Shown here piece after piece: positions 19,258 to 31,500 of a DNA stretch of 64,000 nucleotides. The stretch is from Rhodoplanes sp963724735 (lineage in GTDB: Bacteria; Pseudomonadota; Alphaproteobacteria; Rhizobiales; Xanthobacteraceae). The position numbers and the translations under genes were made by a program. The stretch lies in contig CAVRVX010000037.1 in assembly GCA_963724735.1 (NCBI GenBank), positions 186,001 to 250,000 of the forward strand, read 5' to 3'. The notes under the pieces were generated by a model. That model was not told the origin of the DNA. It made no database searches and saw nothing but the letters and a program-made list of their open reading frames with translations. Within the stretch, counting starts at the first letter, position 1. Each line of letters starts with the position of its first letter.

Positions 19258-20577
19258 TCACGTCCTCGCCTGCAGCCAGCGCAAGACGGCGGCGGTCAGC
19301 GCCTCGCGCACGCCCTCGTGGGTGACGGCATCGATCGCCTCGCCGACGAAGGACTGGATGAGCAACGCCTCCGCCTCGGCCGCCGGAATGCCGCGCGCCA
19401 TCAGATAGAATTTCAAATCCTCGTCGATCGAGCCCGCCGTCGCCCCATGGCCGCACTGCACATCGTCGGCGAAGATTTCCAGCTCCGGCTTGTTGTCGGC
19501 CTCGGCGTCCGGCGACAGCATAAGCGCATTCGACAGCATGCGGGCGTCGGTCTTCTGCGCGTCGGGACGCACGATGATCTTGCCCTGGAACACGTTGCGG
19601 CTCTGGCCGTCGAGGACCGACTTGATGATTTCCCGGCTGCGGCAGCCGCCGACCGCATGATCGACCACCATCGTCGTGTCGACGTGCTGGCGGGCGGTCA
19701 ACAGAACCGCTCCGTAAAGGCCGAGCGTCGCGTCCGCGCCGTCGCAGCGAACGAACAGCTGGTTGCGCACGACCGCGCCCCCGGTCGTAAAGCCAAAATC
19801 GCGGAAATCGACCGCATGGCCGAGCGCCGCGGTCAGCGTTGCGATATGGAGCGCGCCACGGCCTTGCGCGCCGATCACCACCCGCTCGACTTTGGCGGTG
19901 TCGCCGGCCACGAGGTCAAGCGCGGTATTGACCTGATAATCGACGCCATCCGGACCTTCGTGGCTCTCGATCAGCGTGACGCTTACACCTTCCCCGACTG
20001 TCACCAGGGAGCGGGCGAATACGGCCGTCGGCGCCCCTGCGGAGATAAAGACAAGATGGATCGGCCGCGCGATGCTCGCGCCTGGCGCGACCGCGATCAC
20101 AGCGCCGTCGGCCATCAGCGCCGTGTTGAGCGCGTAGGCGACATCGTTCTCGGCCCCGTTCGATGCGGCGAGTTGCACGGAGACCTGCGCGTCGCCCGCC
20201 GCGAGCGCATCGGCAAGCGATCTGATCGTGAGACCCGGCTCCAGCGCGGCGAGATCGGACAGGCCCGGGACGAAGGTGCCGTCGACGAAAACGATGCGGC
20301 GCGCATCGATCCCCACAAGCAGAACGCCGGCGTTGCGGGCGCGCGCGATCGCGGCATTATCCGGCTTGCTTGCAAGCGGCTTGGCGTCGCGCATCAGCGT
20401 GCGCAGGTCGGTGTACTTCCACTCCTCGATCCGGCGATGGGGCAGCCCGACCGTCTCGAAGCGGCGGAACGCGGTCTCACGCAGACCCGAGGGTCCGGGC
20501 AGGCGCGCCTTCGCGCTCGCCCATTCCGCGGCGATCCGCTGCTCTGCTTCGGTTCGGAGCAAACTCACCTGGGCCAT
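19258..20577 (-). CDS. sufD: Fe-S cluster scaffold subunit SufD
   Basis: A 439-residue subunit of the SufB-SufC2-SufD complex, needed for iron entry during cluster assembly. It has the family's N-terminal helical region with GLPHRRIEEWKYTDLR, a beta-helix core and the C-terminal motif FADDVQCGHGATAG, where the conserved His lies. It starts 14 bases after sufC. Normal length, no defects seen. Confidence 0.95.
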   Translation of the reverse strand: MAQVSLLRTEAEQRIAAEWASAKARLPGPSGLRETAFRRFETVGLPHRRIEEWKYTDLRTLMRDAKPLASKPDNAAIARARNAGVLLVGIDARRIVFVDGTFVPGLSDLAALEPGLTIRSLADALAAGDAQVSVQLAASNGAENDVAYALNTALMADGAVIAVAPGASIARPIHLVFISAGAPTAVFARSLVTVGEGVSVTLIESHEGPDGVDYQVNTALDLVAGDTAKVERVVIGAQGRGALHIATLTAALGHAVDFRDFGFTTGGAVVRNQLFVRCDGADATLGLYGAVLLTARQHVDTTMVVDHAVGGCRSREIIKSVLDGQSRNVFQGKIIVRPDAQKTDARMLSNALMLSPDAEADNKPELEIFADDVQCGHGATAGSIDEDLKFYLMARGIPAAEAEALLIQSFVGEAIDAVTHEGVREALTAAVLRWLQART

Positions 20578-20590
20578 GGGCCTGATTCCA

Positions 20591-21346
20591 TTACGCCGCC
20601 TCTTCCTGGTAGTCGGCGTAGCCGCGCGCCTCGAGCTCGAGCGCGAGCTCCTTGCCGCCGGTGCGCACGATGCGGCCGCGCGAAAGCACGTGCACGACGT
20701 CCGGCACGATGTGGTCGAGCAGGCGCTGGTAGTGCGTGATGACGATCATCGAGCGCTCGGGCGAGCGCAGCCGGTTGACCCCGTCGGCCACGACTTTGAG
20801 CGCATCGATGTCGAGGCCGGAGTCGGTTTCATCGAGCACCGCGAGCCTGGGCTCCAGCAGCGCCATCTGCAAAATCTCGTTGCGCTTCTTCTCGCCGCCG
20901 GAAAAGCCGACATTGACGGGCCGGCGCAGCATTTCCTGATCGATCGAGAGCTTGCTCGCCGCTTCGCGCACTCGCTTCATGAATTCCGGCGTCGACAATT
21001 CCTCCTCGCCGCGCTTCTTGCGTTGCGCATTCATCGCCGTGCGCAGGAAGGTCATGGTGGCGACGCCGGGAATCTCGATCGGATATTGGAAAGCGAGGAA
21101 CAGTCCCTTCGCCGCGCGCTCGTCGATATCCATCGCGAGGAGGTCCTCGCCCTCGAACAGAACCGAGCCGCCGGTCACCTCGTAGTCGGCCTTGCCGGCA
21201 AGCACGTGCGCGAGCGTCGACTTTCCGGACCCGTTCGGGCCCATGATCGCATGCACCTCGCCCTTGTTCACGACGAGGTCGAGACCGTTGAGGATCGGCC
21301 GATCGCCAACCGTTACGTGGAGATCTTTGACTTCGAGAAGGGGCAT
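20591..21346 (-). CDS. sufC: Fe-S assembly ATPase SufC
   Basis: A 251-residue ABC-type ATPase that powers the SufBCD scaffold. Walker A is GPNGSGKST (about residue 36), Q loop FLAFQYP, signature VGFSGGEKKRNEI, Walker B LAVLDETDSGLD and switch His in IVITHYQRLL. SufC's typical E-T-D-S-G-L-D element is present. I use the ATG at 21346 (MPLLEVKDLHV); the longer upstream frame crosses the 158-base intergenic stretch and is not conserved-looking. Confidence 0.97.
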   Translation of the reverse strand: MPLLEVKDLHVTVGDRPILNGLDLVVNKGEVHAIMGPNGSGKSTLAHVLAGKADYEVTGGSVLFEGEDLLAMDIDERAAKGLFLAFQYPIEIPGVATMTFLRTAMNAQRKKRGEEELSTPEFMKRVREAASKLSIDQEMLRRPVNVGFSGGEKKRNEILQMALLEPRLAVLDETDSGLDIDALKVVADGVNRLRSPERSMIVITHYQRLLDHIVPDVVHVLSRGRIVRTGGKELALELEARGYADYQEEAA

Positions 21347-21504
21347 GCCAACTAAATCCCGTGTCCTTTCAAGTCCTTGTCTTGGATTCCACGCCGCGGC
21401 GCGGATCAATCGTTTCGCACCCGCGGCTCCTAAGGGTCCTGTCTTGGCTTTGCAATTCTCAGACCATAGCCGGGATGCGGCCTTGGTCGCGAGATCGGCA
21501 CGGC

Positions 21505-22992
<1,488 letters not shown>

Positions 22993-23106
22993 GTCATTCC
23001 CTCCACTGCGGTTTCAAGGACCGCGGGTTGGATGTTGGCCTATGGTGTTCGTCGCAAAGCGGCTGATCACCCCTGGGTTGTGGGCCCGAAAAACGGTTGA
23101 GCGGGT

Positions 23107-24291
23107 TCACGCGGCAACGCCCCGCTTACCCTTAGATAGTCCAGCCACAAGGTTCCTCCAAGCATTTATGAAAACTTCGATGTCGCGGTCGGTGCTGACG
23201 GGGCCGATGCTGACCCGAATGGCTGCGCTGGCGAGCGCCTCCGGGACATCCATGGCGGCCAGCACCTTCGAGCCGGCGACCTTGCCCGAGGAGCATGCCG
23301 CTCCCGAGGAAACCGCAATACCGGCGAGATCGAGTGCGATCACGGCCAACTCCGCCTTCACGCCGGGAACCGCAAACAGGGTGGTATTGGGCAGCCGCTC
23401 CATCCCCGCCCCGATGATCACGGCATTCGGGCACGCCGCCAACAGGGCCGTTTCCAGGCGGTCGCGCAGCTTCGCCATCCGCGTGGCTGCCGGCATCATT
23501 CCCGCCCGCGCCGCCGCCGCCGCGGCGCCGAAGCCGGCGATGCCGATTACGTTCTCGGTTCCCCCACGGTAGCCGCGTTCCTGCCCCCCGCCCTTGATCA
23601 GCGGATCGGCGATATGAACCGCATCCGAAGCCTTCACCAGCGCGCCGACGCCCTTGGGACCGCCCATTTTGTGGGCGGAAATCGCAAGCGTATGGGCTCC
23701 GAGCGCATGGACATTGCAAACGATCTTTCCGGCGCTCTGGACGGCGTCGACATGCAAGAGGCCGCCCGCGGCGTGGACGATATCCGCAGCTGCCGCGACC
23801 GGCTGGACGATCCCGGTCTCATTGTTTGCGTGCATGAGCGCGACCAAAGCCCGGCCCGCCTGCTTCACCTTGCCGAGGGCGGCGAGCTGCCGCTCGAGTG
23901 CCTCGAGATCGATCACGCCGGTAGACGTAACCGGCACTTCCTTGACGGCGGTCGGCTCGAACCGTCCGCCCGCGCGAACCGAGGGATGCTCGATGGCCGA
24001 GACCAGGAGGTGAGTGCGCGGAGCGTCGTCCGAGCCGACCATCAGGGAAGGGGTGAGCGCAAGCGCATTCGCTTCGCTGCCGCCAGAGGTAAAAATGACG
24101 TCGCCAGGCCTTGCACCGACCAGGAGGGCGACGCGCTCGCGCGCCTGCTCGACGATCATGCGCGCCGCTCGTCCCTCCGCATGCACCGAGGACGGGTTTC
24201 CCATGCAATCGAACGCGGCTGTCATGGCTGTCCGAGCCTCGGGGCGAAGCGGCGTCGTGGCGTTCCAATCGAGATAGACTCGCTCGCTCAT
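23107..24291 (-). CDS. Cysteine desulfurase, group I (IscS/NifS-like), first gene of suf operon
   Basis: A 394-residue PLP-dependent desulfurase. MSERVYLDWNATTPLRPEA and TSGGSEANALAL are typical of the N-terminal half; the PLP Lys is in ISAHKMGGPKG and the persulfide Cys in SSGAACSSGKVAG. The long Cys loop marks group I (NifS/IscS), unlike sufS four genes downstream. Two desulfurases in one suf operon is usual in Rhizobiales. Called here by family because which of NifS and IscS it matches cannot be told by eye. Confidence 0.93.
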   Translation of the reverse strand: MSERVYLDWNATTPLRPEARTAMTAAFDCMGNPSSVHAEGRAARMIVEQARERVALLVGARPGDVIFTSGGSEANALALTPSLMVGSDDAPRTHLLVSAIEHPSVRAGGRFEPTAVKEVPVTSTGVIDLEALERQLAALGKVKQAGRALVALMHANNETGIVQPVAAAADIVHAAGGLLHVDAVQSAGKIVCNVHALGAHTLAISAHKMGGPKGVGALVKASDAVHIADPLIKGGGQERGYRGGTENVIGIAGFGAAAAAARAGMMPAATRMAKLRDRLETALLAACPNAVIIGAGMERLPNTTLFAVPGVKAELAVIALDLAGIAVSSGAACSSGKVAGSKVLAAMDVPEALASAAIRVSIGPVSTDRDIEVFINAWRNLVAGLSKGKRGVAA

Positions 24292-24611
24292 CAGGCCGCC
24301 CCGCGGTCAGCCCGGTCTCGCGCCGGACGATGCGCGCAAACCTTCGCCCATCAACCGCGTTTTCTCAAGGCGGACGCGGCCGCCGCGAACCGAAAACGCG
24401 CTCTACTTCACTAATACCTTGCTTTCTGCCCTGGGGATCATGCTAGACCAATCGCCGCGCAGCAGCAGCGGATCAGCGCTGCCTTTACACGCCCCGATCA
24501 ATCCAAAAAAACCGAGGCATTACAAAGATTTAGGCGCGCACTGCCGAACCATCCCCGGACCCCGCGCGCACGACACCGTAGCGGCGACGCCGTCGATGAG
24601 GTCAAGAGGCC
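24292..24611. other. Divergent intergenic region upstream of the suf operon
   Basis: These 320 bases separate the suf operon (minus) from the alpha/beta hydrolase gene (plus) and should hold both promoters. AT content rises at about 24400-24550. I searched by eye for IscR, RirA or Irr-type operators and found no convincing palindrome, nor a clean promoter pair. Confidence 0.4.
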
Positions 24612-25292
24612 ATGCCTGAAGTCATTTTCAATGGTTCTGCAGGCCGGATCGAGGGACGCTATCATCCCGCGCGCACGAAGAACGCGCCGATCGCCATCGT
24701 GCTGCACCCGCACCCGCAATTCGGCGGTACGATGAACCACCAGATCGTCTATCAAATCTACTATGCCTTCGCCCATCGCAATTTCGCGGTGCTCCGCTTC
24801 AATTTCCGCGGCGTCGGGCGCAGCCAGGGCGCGTTCGATCACGGCCAGGGGGAGTTGTCGGACGCCGCTTCGGCGCTCGACTGGGCGCAGTCGATCAACC
24901 CGGAGGCGCGCAGCTGCTGGATCGCCGGTTTCTCGTTCGGCGCCTGGATCGGCATGCAGCTATTGATGCGGCGGCCCGAGATCGAGGGCTTCATCTCCAT
25001 CGCCCCGCCCGCCAATCTTTACGACTTCTCCTTTCTTGCTCCATGCCCGTCGTCAGGCTTGATTGTGCATGGCGAGAAGGACGCCGTCGTTCCGTACAAG
25101 GACGTCGCCGGTCTCGTGGAAAAGCTAAAGACACAAAAGGGAATCGTCATCGAGCAGAAGGTGATCCCCGGCGCCAACCATTTCTTCGATGCGCGCATCG
25201 AGCCGCTGATGGCGGCGATCAGCGCCTATCTCGATAAGCGGCTTGCCTCGGTCGCCACACGCCCCGAGCCGCGCGGACGCCGAACGGGCTAG
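24612..25292 (+). CDS. Alpha/beta hydrolase (DLH/YuaR-like)
   Basis: A 226-residue cytoplasmic serine hydrolase. It has the HPHPQFGGTMNH oxyanion region, FNFRGVGRSQG, the nucleophile elbow GFSFGAW (Ser about 105), the acid in HGEKDAVVP and the catalytic His in GANHFFD. The family (PGAP1/DLH-like hydrolases) is widespread in alphaproteobacteria, with no assigned substrate. The next gene starts two bases after its stop. Confidence 0.88.
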   Translation: MPEVIFNGSAGRIEGRYHPARTKNAPIAIVLHPHPQFGGTMNHQIVYQIYYAFAHRNFAVLRFNFRGVGRSQGAFDHGQGELSDAASALDWAQSINPEARSCWIAGFSFGAWIGMQLLMRRPEIEGFISIAPPANLYDFSFLAPCPSSGLIVHGEKDAVVPYKDVAGLVEKLKTQKGIVIEQKVIPGANHFFDARIEPLMAAISAYLDKRLASVATRPEPRGRRTG

Positions 25293-25294
25293 CA

Positions 25295-25987
25295 ATGTTC
25301 GGATCGCTGCTGTCTGCATCGAACAGCGGAGCATTCTCGCAGTTTCTCTACGTCTTTCTCGTACCGGGAGCGATCCTATGGTACTTTCGCTCGCTGTTTG
25401 TCGTCGGTCGGCCGGAGAAGCTCTCTGAAAACATTCTTATCTTCGTCGTTTCGTCGGCGTTATACGCCGCTGTTCTATCGCTGCCGATGGGCGAGGCTTT
25501 GAAGCGTTCTGATTCGTTGTGGAGATACTTGCTCTGGCTGATCTACGTGGCCGCGCTCCCGGCTCTCTTGGGGATCGCGATCGGAGTCGCCACCCAAAAG
25601 AAAACCCTCACGCGCTTTCTTCAGAATCGAGGACTCCCGGTAAAGTCAAGCTACAGCACTGGATGGGAGTGGACGTTCGGCCAACTTACCGGTCCGGTTT
25701 ATCTGCTCATAACATTTGATGACGGATCGAAGCTTTACGGCTATTTTGGTGAGAATTCGTTGGCATCTTCCGATCCCGAAGACCATACGATCTTCATCGA
25801 AGAAGTCTGGGACTTCGACGAGTCAAAACGCCAATGGACCCCGCTTCCGGAGAAACGAGGCATTCTTGTGAAGGGCGACAGCATTCGCCATATAGAGATA
25901 TGGAACTTTCTGGAGGAGGACATCGATGAGTTGAAACGATCAGCGGCCCCGACCCATTCCTCAGCCAGTTCAACGACCGCTGACTGA
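25295..25987 (+). CDS. DUF6338-like membrane protein
   Basis: A 230-residue protein with three hydrophobic spans (about 15-35, 48-68, 82-102) and a C-terminal cytoplasmic beta-rich domain: LLITFDDGSKLYGYFGENSL, FIEEVWDFDE and RGILVKGDSIRHIEIW. This layout matches the DUF6338 family as I know it; function is unknown. The coding sequence is noticeably less GC-rich than its neighbours, suggesting recent acquisition. It begins two bases after the hydrolase stop, but the compositional difference argues that this closeness is incidental. Confidence 0.6.
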   Translation: MFGSLLSASNSGAFSQFLYVFLVPGAILWYFRSLFVVGRPEKLSENILIFVVSSALYAAVLSLPMGEALKRSDSLWRYLLWLIYVAALPALLGIAIGVATQKKTLTRFLQNRGLPVKSSYSTGWEWTFGQLTGPVYLLITFDDGSKLYGYFGENSLASSDPEDHTIFIEEVWDFDESKRQWTPLPEKRGILVKGDSIRHIEIWNFLEEDIDELKRSAAPTHSSASSTTAD

Positions 25988-26099
25988 GGGATATCAGATA
26001 CGGCCATCGTCTGGCAGCGTCATAAAAAACGGATACCAAGGTTCATCTGGCGCTCGTCCGGCCCCTCCGACGACGGGTTCGGGCGTCAAACCGCCGCCC

Positions 26100-27224
26100 T
26101 CAAAACCGAAGTGATCGAAGCGCCAGCACGCCCCCCGTCATCGGGCGAGCAACTCCTGTCGTCGTCGGAAAGCTGATCGGCAGTCCTTTCAGCGTGCGCA
26201 CGGCGAGGTAGGCAAAGGCCTGCGCCTCCAGCGCATCGGCGGACCAGCCCAACGCGTCCGCCGTCTCGACCTGCGCGGGCGCGACCGCCTCGGCCAGCAT
26301 GCGGAGAATCGTGCGGTTGCGCGCGCCCCCGCCCGCAATGATCCAGCAAGCCGGCGCCTGCGGCAGTCGCGGCACGATCGCTGCGATCGAACGCGCGGTC
26401 AGCGCCGCAAGCGTCGCCGCGCCATCCTCGAGCGACAGGTCCGGCAGCCCGATCGAGGCGAGCGCAAAATCGTTGCGGTCGAGCGATTTCGGCGGCGGCG
26501 CAGCGAAGAACGGATGCGCGAGCACGCGCTCGACGAACGCCGTATCGACGTTTCCCCGCGCCGCGATCATGCCGCCTTCGTCGAACGATCCGGCGCTGCG
26601 CGCGCGCAGGAAATCATCGATCAACGCATTGCCCGGCCCCGTGTCGCAGGCAAGCGGAGCATCGCCGTCGGCGAGATAGGTGATATTGGCGACGCCGCCG
26701 ATATTGACCACGGCGAGCGGCCGCGGCCGATCGATTGTTGCCGCAAGCGCGCGATGAAAAACCGGGACGAAGGGTGCGCCCTCTCCCCCCGCGGCGACGT
26801 CGGCCGCACGGAAGTCATAAGCGACGCGGATGCCGAGCCGTGCTGCAAGTGCCCCGCCATCACCGATCTGCACGGTCAACTTTTCCGCCGGCCGATGCAG
26901 GACGGTCTGGCCGTGAAAGCCGATAATGTCGATATCGCCTGCCGCCAACCCATTCTCGGTCAGAAATGCAAGAACGGCTTCCGCATGGGCAGTCGTTACG
27001 AGCCGCTCGGCGTCAGCGAGCACACCCGGACGAGCGGCGCGGTCGGTGAGCGTCTCCGCCGCGCGCAGCGCGTCGCGCAGAAGCGAGCGCTCCGATGACG
27101 CGTAAGGGCGATAGCCGGTCGGACCGAAACCGTGCAGGCGTTCGCCGTCGGTCTTCAGGAATGCTACATCGATTCCGTCGAGCGAGGTGCCGCTCATCAG
27201 TCCGATCGCCCGATAGATCCTCAC
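26100..27224 (-). CDS. anmK: Anhydro-N-acetylmuramic acid kinase
   Basis: A 374-residue kinase that phosphorylates and opens 1,6-anhydro-MurNAc, recycling peptidoglycan. Visible are the ATP-binding IGLMSGTSLDGID at the N-terminus, IGFHGQTVLHRP, NIGGVANIT, CDTGPGNALIDDF and the C-terminal GGGARN. I place the start at the GTG at 27224, six residues before the SGTS motif, because the longer frame (to 27296) would nearly abut the divergent tyrS start. Divergent from tyrS, an order common in alphaproteobacteria. Confidence 0.93.
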   Translation of the reverse strand: MRIYRAIGLMSGTSLDGIDVAFLKTDGERLHGFGPTGYRPYASSERSLLRDALRAAETLTDRAARPGVLADAERLVTTAHAEAVLAFLTENGLAAGDIDIIGFHGQTVLHRPAEKLTVQIGDGGALAARLGIRVAYDFRAADVAAGGEGAPFVPVFHRALAATIDRPRPLAVVNIGGVANITYLADGDAPLACDTGPGNALIDDFLRARSAGSFDEGGMIAARGNVDTAFVERVLAHPFFAAPPPKSLDRNDFALASIGLPDLSLEDGAATLAALTARSIAAIVPRLPQAPACWIIAGGGARNRTILRMLAEAVAPAQVETADALGWSADALEAQAFAYLAVRTLKGLPISFPTTTGVARPMTGGVLALRSLRF

Positions 27225-27307
27225 CGGCTGCCCCCGATAGGAAATCGATGTCGGACCTGATACACCACCGGCCTGGACTGCGCGAGGGAGCAACACGAAA
27301 TACCGCG

Positions 27308-28564
27308 ATGAGCAGCTACAAGTCCGAATTCCTGCAGGTCCTCGAAAGCCGCGGCTTCATCCACCAGGTGTCCGAGCCGGAGCCGCTCGATCGGCTCGCC
27401 GCGTCCGGCCGCATCACCGCCTATATCGGGTTCGACTGCACGGCGCCGTCGCTCCATGTCGGCTCGCTCCTGCCGATCATGATGCTGTACTGGCTGCAGC
27501 ACACGGGCCACCGGCCGATCCCGTTGATGGGCGGCGGCACCACGCGCGTAGGCGACCCCTCCGGCAAGGACGAGAGCCGCAAGCTGCTGACCGAGGCGAT
27601 CATCGAGGAGAATCTCCGCAGCATCCGCGCGGTCTTCAGCAAGTTCCTTAAGTTCGGCGACGGCGCCACGGACGCCGTCATTGCGAACAATGCCGACTGG
27701 CTGAACAAGCTCAATTACATCGATTTCCTGCGCGATGTCGGCCGGCATTTCTCGATCAACCGGATGCTCAGCTTCGACTCGGTGAAGCTACGGCTCGAAC
27801 GCCAGCACGAACTGTCCTTCCTCGAATTCAATTACATGGTGCTGCAGGCCTACGACTTCGTCGAACTGCACAAGCGCTACGGCTGCGTGCTGCAGATGGG
27901 CGGCTCCGACCAGTGGGGAAACATCGTCAACGGCATCGATCTCGGCCGTCGCCTGATGGGCGCGCAGCTCTTTGCGCTCACCTCGCCGCTGCTCACCACA
28001 TCGTCCGGCGCGAAAATGGGCAAGACCGCCGCGGGCGCCGTGTGGCTCGATCCCGGCATGCTCAGCCCCTGGGACTACTGGCAGTACTGGCGCAACACCG
28101 AGGATGGCGACGTTGTGCGCTTCCTCAAGCTGTTCACCACATTGCCGCTCGACGAGATCGGCCGCCTCGGCACCCTCAGAGGCGAGGAGATCAACGAAGC
28201 GAAGAAAACGCTCGCGACGGAGGCGACGGCGCTGGTGCACGGCCGCGCCGCGGCGCAGCAGGCCGCCGAGACGGCGCGCAAGACCTTCGAGGAAGGCGCG
28301 CTCGGCGAAAGCTTGCCGACGGTGGAAATCCCGCGCAGCGATCTGGACAAAGGCTTGGGCGTGCTCACCGCTTTTGCGGAAAAAGCGGGGCTCGTCGCCT
28401 CGAACGGCGAGGCGCGCCGTCAGATCAAAGCGGGCGGGTTGCGCGTCAACGATCGCACGGTCGCCGATGACAAGGCCGTGCTTACGTCAGGCGATCTGTC
28501 CGCCGAAGGCGTGATCAAACTCTCGCTCGGCAAGAAGAAACACGTGTTGCTGCGAGCGGTTTGA
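27308..28564 (+). CDS. tyrS: Tyrosyl-tRNA synthetase
   Basis: A 418-residue class I aminoacyl-tRNA synthetase that charges tRNA-Tyr. Residues YIGFDCTAPSLHVGSLLP contain the HIGH-type motif (HVGS), LQMGGSDQWGNI binds tyrosine, and KMGKTAAGAVWL is the KMSKS loop. An S4 RNA-binding domain ends the protein (VASNGEARRQIKAGGLRVND). The ATG at 27308 matches the family N-terminus; an upstream extension of the frame to 27095 is antisense to anmK and is rejected. No strong ribosome site is visible. Confidence 0.96.
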   Translation: MSSYKSEFLQVLESRGFIHQVSEPEPLDRLAASGRITAYIGFDCTAPSLHVGSLLPIMMLYWLQHTGHRPIPLMGGGTTRVGDPSGKDESRKLLTEAIIEENLRSIRAVFSKFLKFGDGATDAVIANNADWLNKLNYIDFLRDVGRHFSINRMLSFDSVKLRLERQHELSFLEFNYMVLQAYDFVELHKRYGCVLQMGGSDQWGNIVNGIDLGRRLMGAQLFALTSPLLTTSSGAKMGKTAAGAVWLDPGMLSPWDYWQYWRNTEDGDVVRFLKLFTTLPLDEIGRLGTLRGEEINEAKKTLATEATALVHGRAAAQQAAETARKTFEEGALGESLPTVEIPRSDLDKGLGVLTAFAEKAGLVASNGEARRQIKAGGLRVNDRTVADDKAVLTSGDLSAEGVIKLSLGKKKHVLLRAV

Positions 28565-28577
28565 GCGGGCGGAACGA

Positions 28578-31500
28578 TCACTGAACCGTCGGCTGGTAGT
28601 CATAGGCTTGGCCGCCGGGGATCTGCCCGTTCGGGACCTGGCCATTGAGCGGCGGAGTCATCGGGAATTCGAGGAACTTCCGCAGCACGCCGGGGGCAAG
28701 CGCCGAGATGGGATTGACCCGCAGCACCGGCGCGCCGGGCGTTCCGACCACCTCGTAGGTCAGCCCGACCAGGCCTTCATTGCTGCCGCCGCCGAGAATG
28801 AGGCCGACGATTGGAATCTGGCCGAATGCGTTGTTAAGTCCGTACAGCGGAACGAAGGTGCCGCGCATGCGCACCTCATTGGCCGCATAGTCGATCACGC
28901 CGCCGATGGTTGCGCCGATCACGGGGCCGCGCACCACGCCCTCGCGAACGGTCAGCCGGCCCGGCGCGCGCGTGAAATCAACCCGCATGAGCGTGAATTC
29001 AACGCCCGGATTCGGCTGCCCTGGCGCGCCCGCCGCGATTCGGTCGAGCGACGGCTCGCCGCGCACGCTGAAATTCTGCACATTGACCTGCCCCTCGCGC
29101 GGGAGCGCCTCGGGATTCGGCGGCTCCATCGCGACCCACATCGCGCCGCCATACATGCGCGCATAAGTGTCGGTGAAACGAAACAATGCGCCAGCGTCCT
29201 TGGTCTCGAAGAACAGCACCTGGCCAGTGCCGCCATCTGCGCGCGCCCGCATGTCCCCGGTAAGAGGCGTATCGCCGCCGATCTTCGAAGACAGGGAAAA
29301 CGTCTCGAAGCGTCCGCCGCGATGCAAGAGCCTCAAATCCACCGCGCGCAGCGATTCCCCATTGAATCCGGTGAGCGTACCGATCTTCAGGTCGAGATCG
29401 AAATCGACCATCGCCTGGCGCTGCTTGGTTTCGGCGCTCGAGCCGCCCATCATCGACTTGATGAAAGCGCGGCCATCGAACGCATCGCCGCGAATCGCCA
29501 CCTTGACCGGCCCCTCGGCGCCGCGTTCGGCTTTGAGCGTCGTCTTGTCTCCCTCCGAGAGAGCGAACACTGGGAAGGAGGCAGCGATGAGTTCGCCGTT
29601 GTTGAGTTCGGCCTCGCCTTTGACCGACGCTCCCGCGCCCTCGATCGTCACATCGTTAAGCCGCACCGACTGGTCCTTGCCGACATAGGTGAAGGCGGCG
29701 CGCGCGGATTTTCCCGCCGCCTTGGACCAGCCCGGCAGCAAATTATCGATCTTGGCTTGGGTCAGATCCAACTCGACGGCGAACCGGTTCTCCTGGTCCG
29801 GAGAGTTGCCCAGGCGGCCGGCGAGCTTGATCGGGATCGGCCCCGCAACGCCTCCTTTGGAATCATAACCGAATCGGTTGCGCGCCGCGTCGTCGAACAC
29901 CGCCTGCAGGCGCACCTCGGCCTCCGGATCATCCCTCGCTTTTCGGTATTCGATGGCGGCGGGCGTTCCAGCGATGCGGACGTCGCCTTTGAGCTGATAG
30001 CCTTGCGTGTTGGCGGTGACGCGCAGGGTCTGCGCCTCGATCTTCTGCGCCATCACGAAGCGGTCGACCGCGAAATTCGTCACATCCGCAACGATGCTGT
30101 AATTCAGCGAGCCCTTCGGCGGTTCGGGATCGACACGCATCCCCACCGAGATCTGCGCGCTGACGGTTCCGCGGGCCATGGCGGGATCGAGCGGCGCCCC
30201 GGAGGCTTCGCGCAGCGGGTCCATGGCGAGCAGTTCGGCGACGGCGGGCACTGGGCCGTCGACGCGCACCTGAATGCGCGCAGGCGGAGCCTTGCCGTGT
30301 GAATCGGGCACGTCGAACAAACCATTGGTCAGCGTCAGCCGACGGCCGGAAGGAAGCTCGACAAGGCCACGCCCGAGAGCAACGTTGGCGTGGCGCCCGC
30401 GCACGCGCATGACAATATCGGTGTCGCGGACAGGCGGCAAACCGTGGATCAGCTGCACCACGGTGCCGTTTCCAACCAGATCGATCGAAAGACCGTCGTC
30501 CGGGACCGGCGGGCCGCCATCCTTGAGCGTGGACATCGGCGCGTTCGTCGCGATCTCGACCCGTTCCACGGTCCCGCCCGCCATGTTTTCCAGAACCCAG
30601 GCGCGCACCTTCGGATTGACGAACGGCGGCCATATCCGTCTGAACGAGTCGCCCGACATGTCGCGCGCGGCCATGCCGATGACGATGCGCGGATCGGACG
30701 TGGTCAGGTCGACGAAGCCCGACATCGCGATGTTCACGTCCATGCCGGCCGCTTCGGCATGCTCGATGTCGACGCGATTCCGGCCGGGATCGAAGCGCGC
30801 GCGGGCGAGGATGCGGTTGAGCAGCAACGTGTTCTCGTCGGGACTCGTGGGCGAAATGACCACGCTGCCGCCATTCAGGCCGAGAGCCCACGCGTCGCCC
30901 GGTTGGGCCGGCGCCTGGGCATGGGCGACCAGCGTCATGCGGGTGTTGCCGGAAACAAACTGGAAGGGCGAAACGACCACACGGCGCTCCGCATCCCATT
31001 CGACGGTGGCTTCGAACCGATCGACGGTGATGCGGCTGTTGCTTTTCCCTACTTCGCCGATCACGCCAGGACCGATCAGAACGCGGCCGTTCGCGAAATG
31101 CGGCGTCCCGTCCGCGGCGATTTCCGCGCGGAGACTTGCGGAGACCGGAACATCCCCCTCGATCCGGCCTTCGTCGAGCCTCAAGGCCATCAGAATGTCG
31201 AAGACGGAAACCTTGCGTGCCTCGACACGAATCGCGCGCACCCCGTCGTTGAGCGGCTTGATGGCGGCGACCACGACCCACGGGCGACCGGCGTCCTGCG
31301 AGCCGAGGGTCACCGCGAGTTCGCCCGGCTGCGGCCGCGTCAAGCTGAGATGGATATTCTCGAAGCGCGACTGCCGGCCGTTGCGGGCGTCGTCGACGGT
31401 GAGGTTGCCGCTCTTGAGCCCGACCTCGGTAAGATCGCCACCGTCGAGTCCCAACGTTCCGAGACTATCGATCCAGCCGAGAAAGGCGGCGAAACCGTTG

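Noticed and set aside
24292..24611. IscR/RirA/Irr operator before the suf operon
   Set aside because: No sequence close enough to a known consensus could be pointed to by eye.
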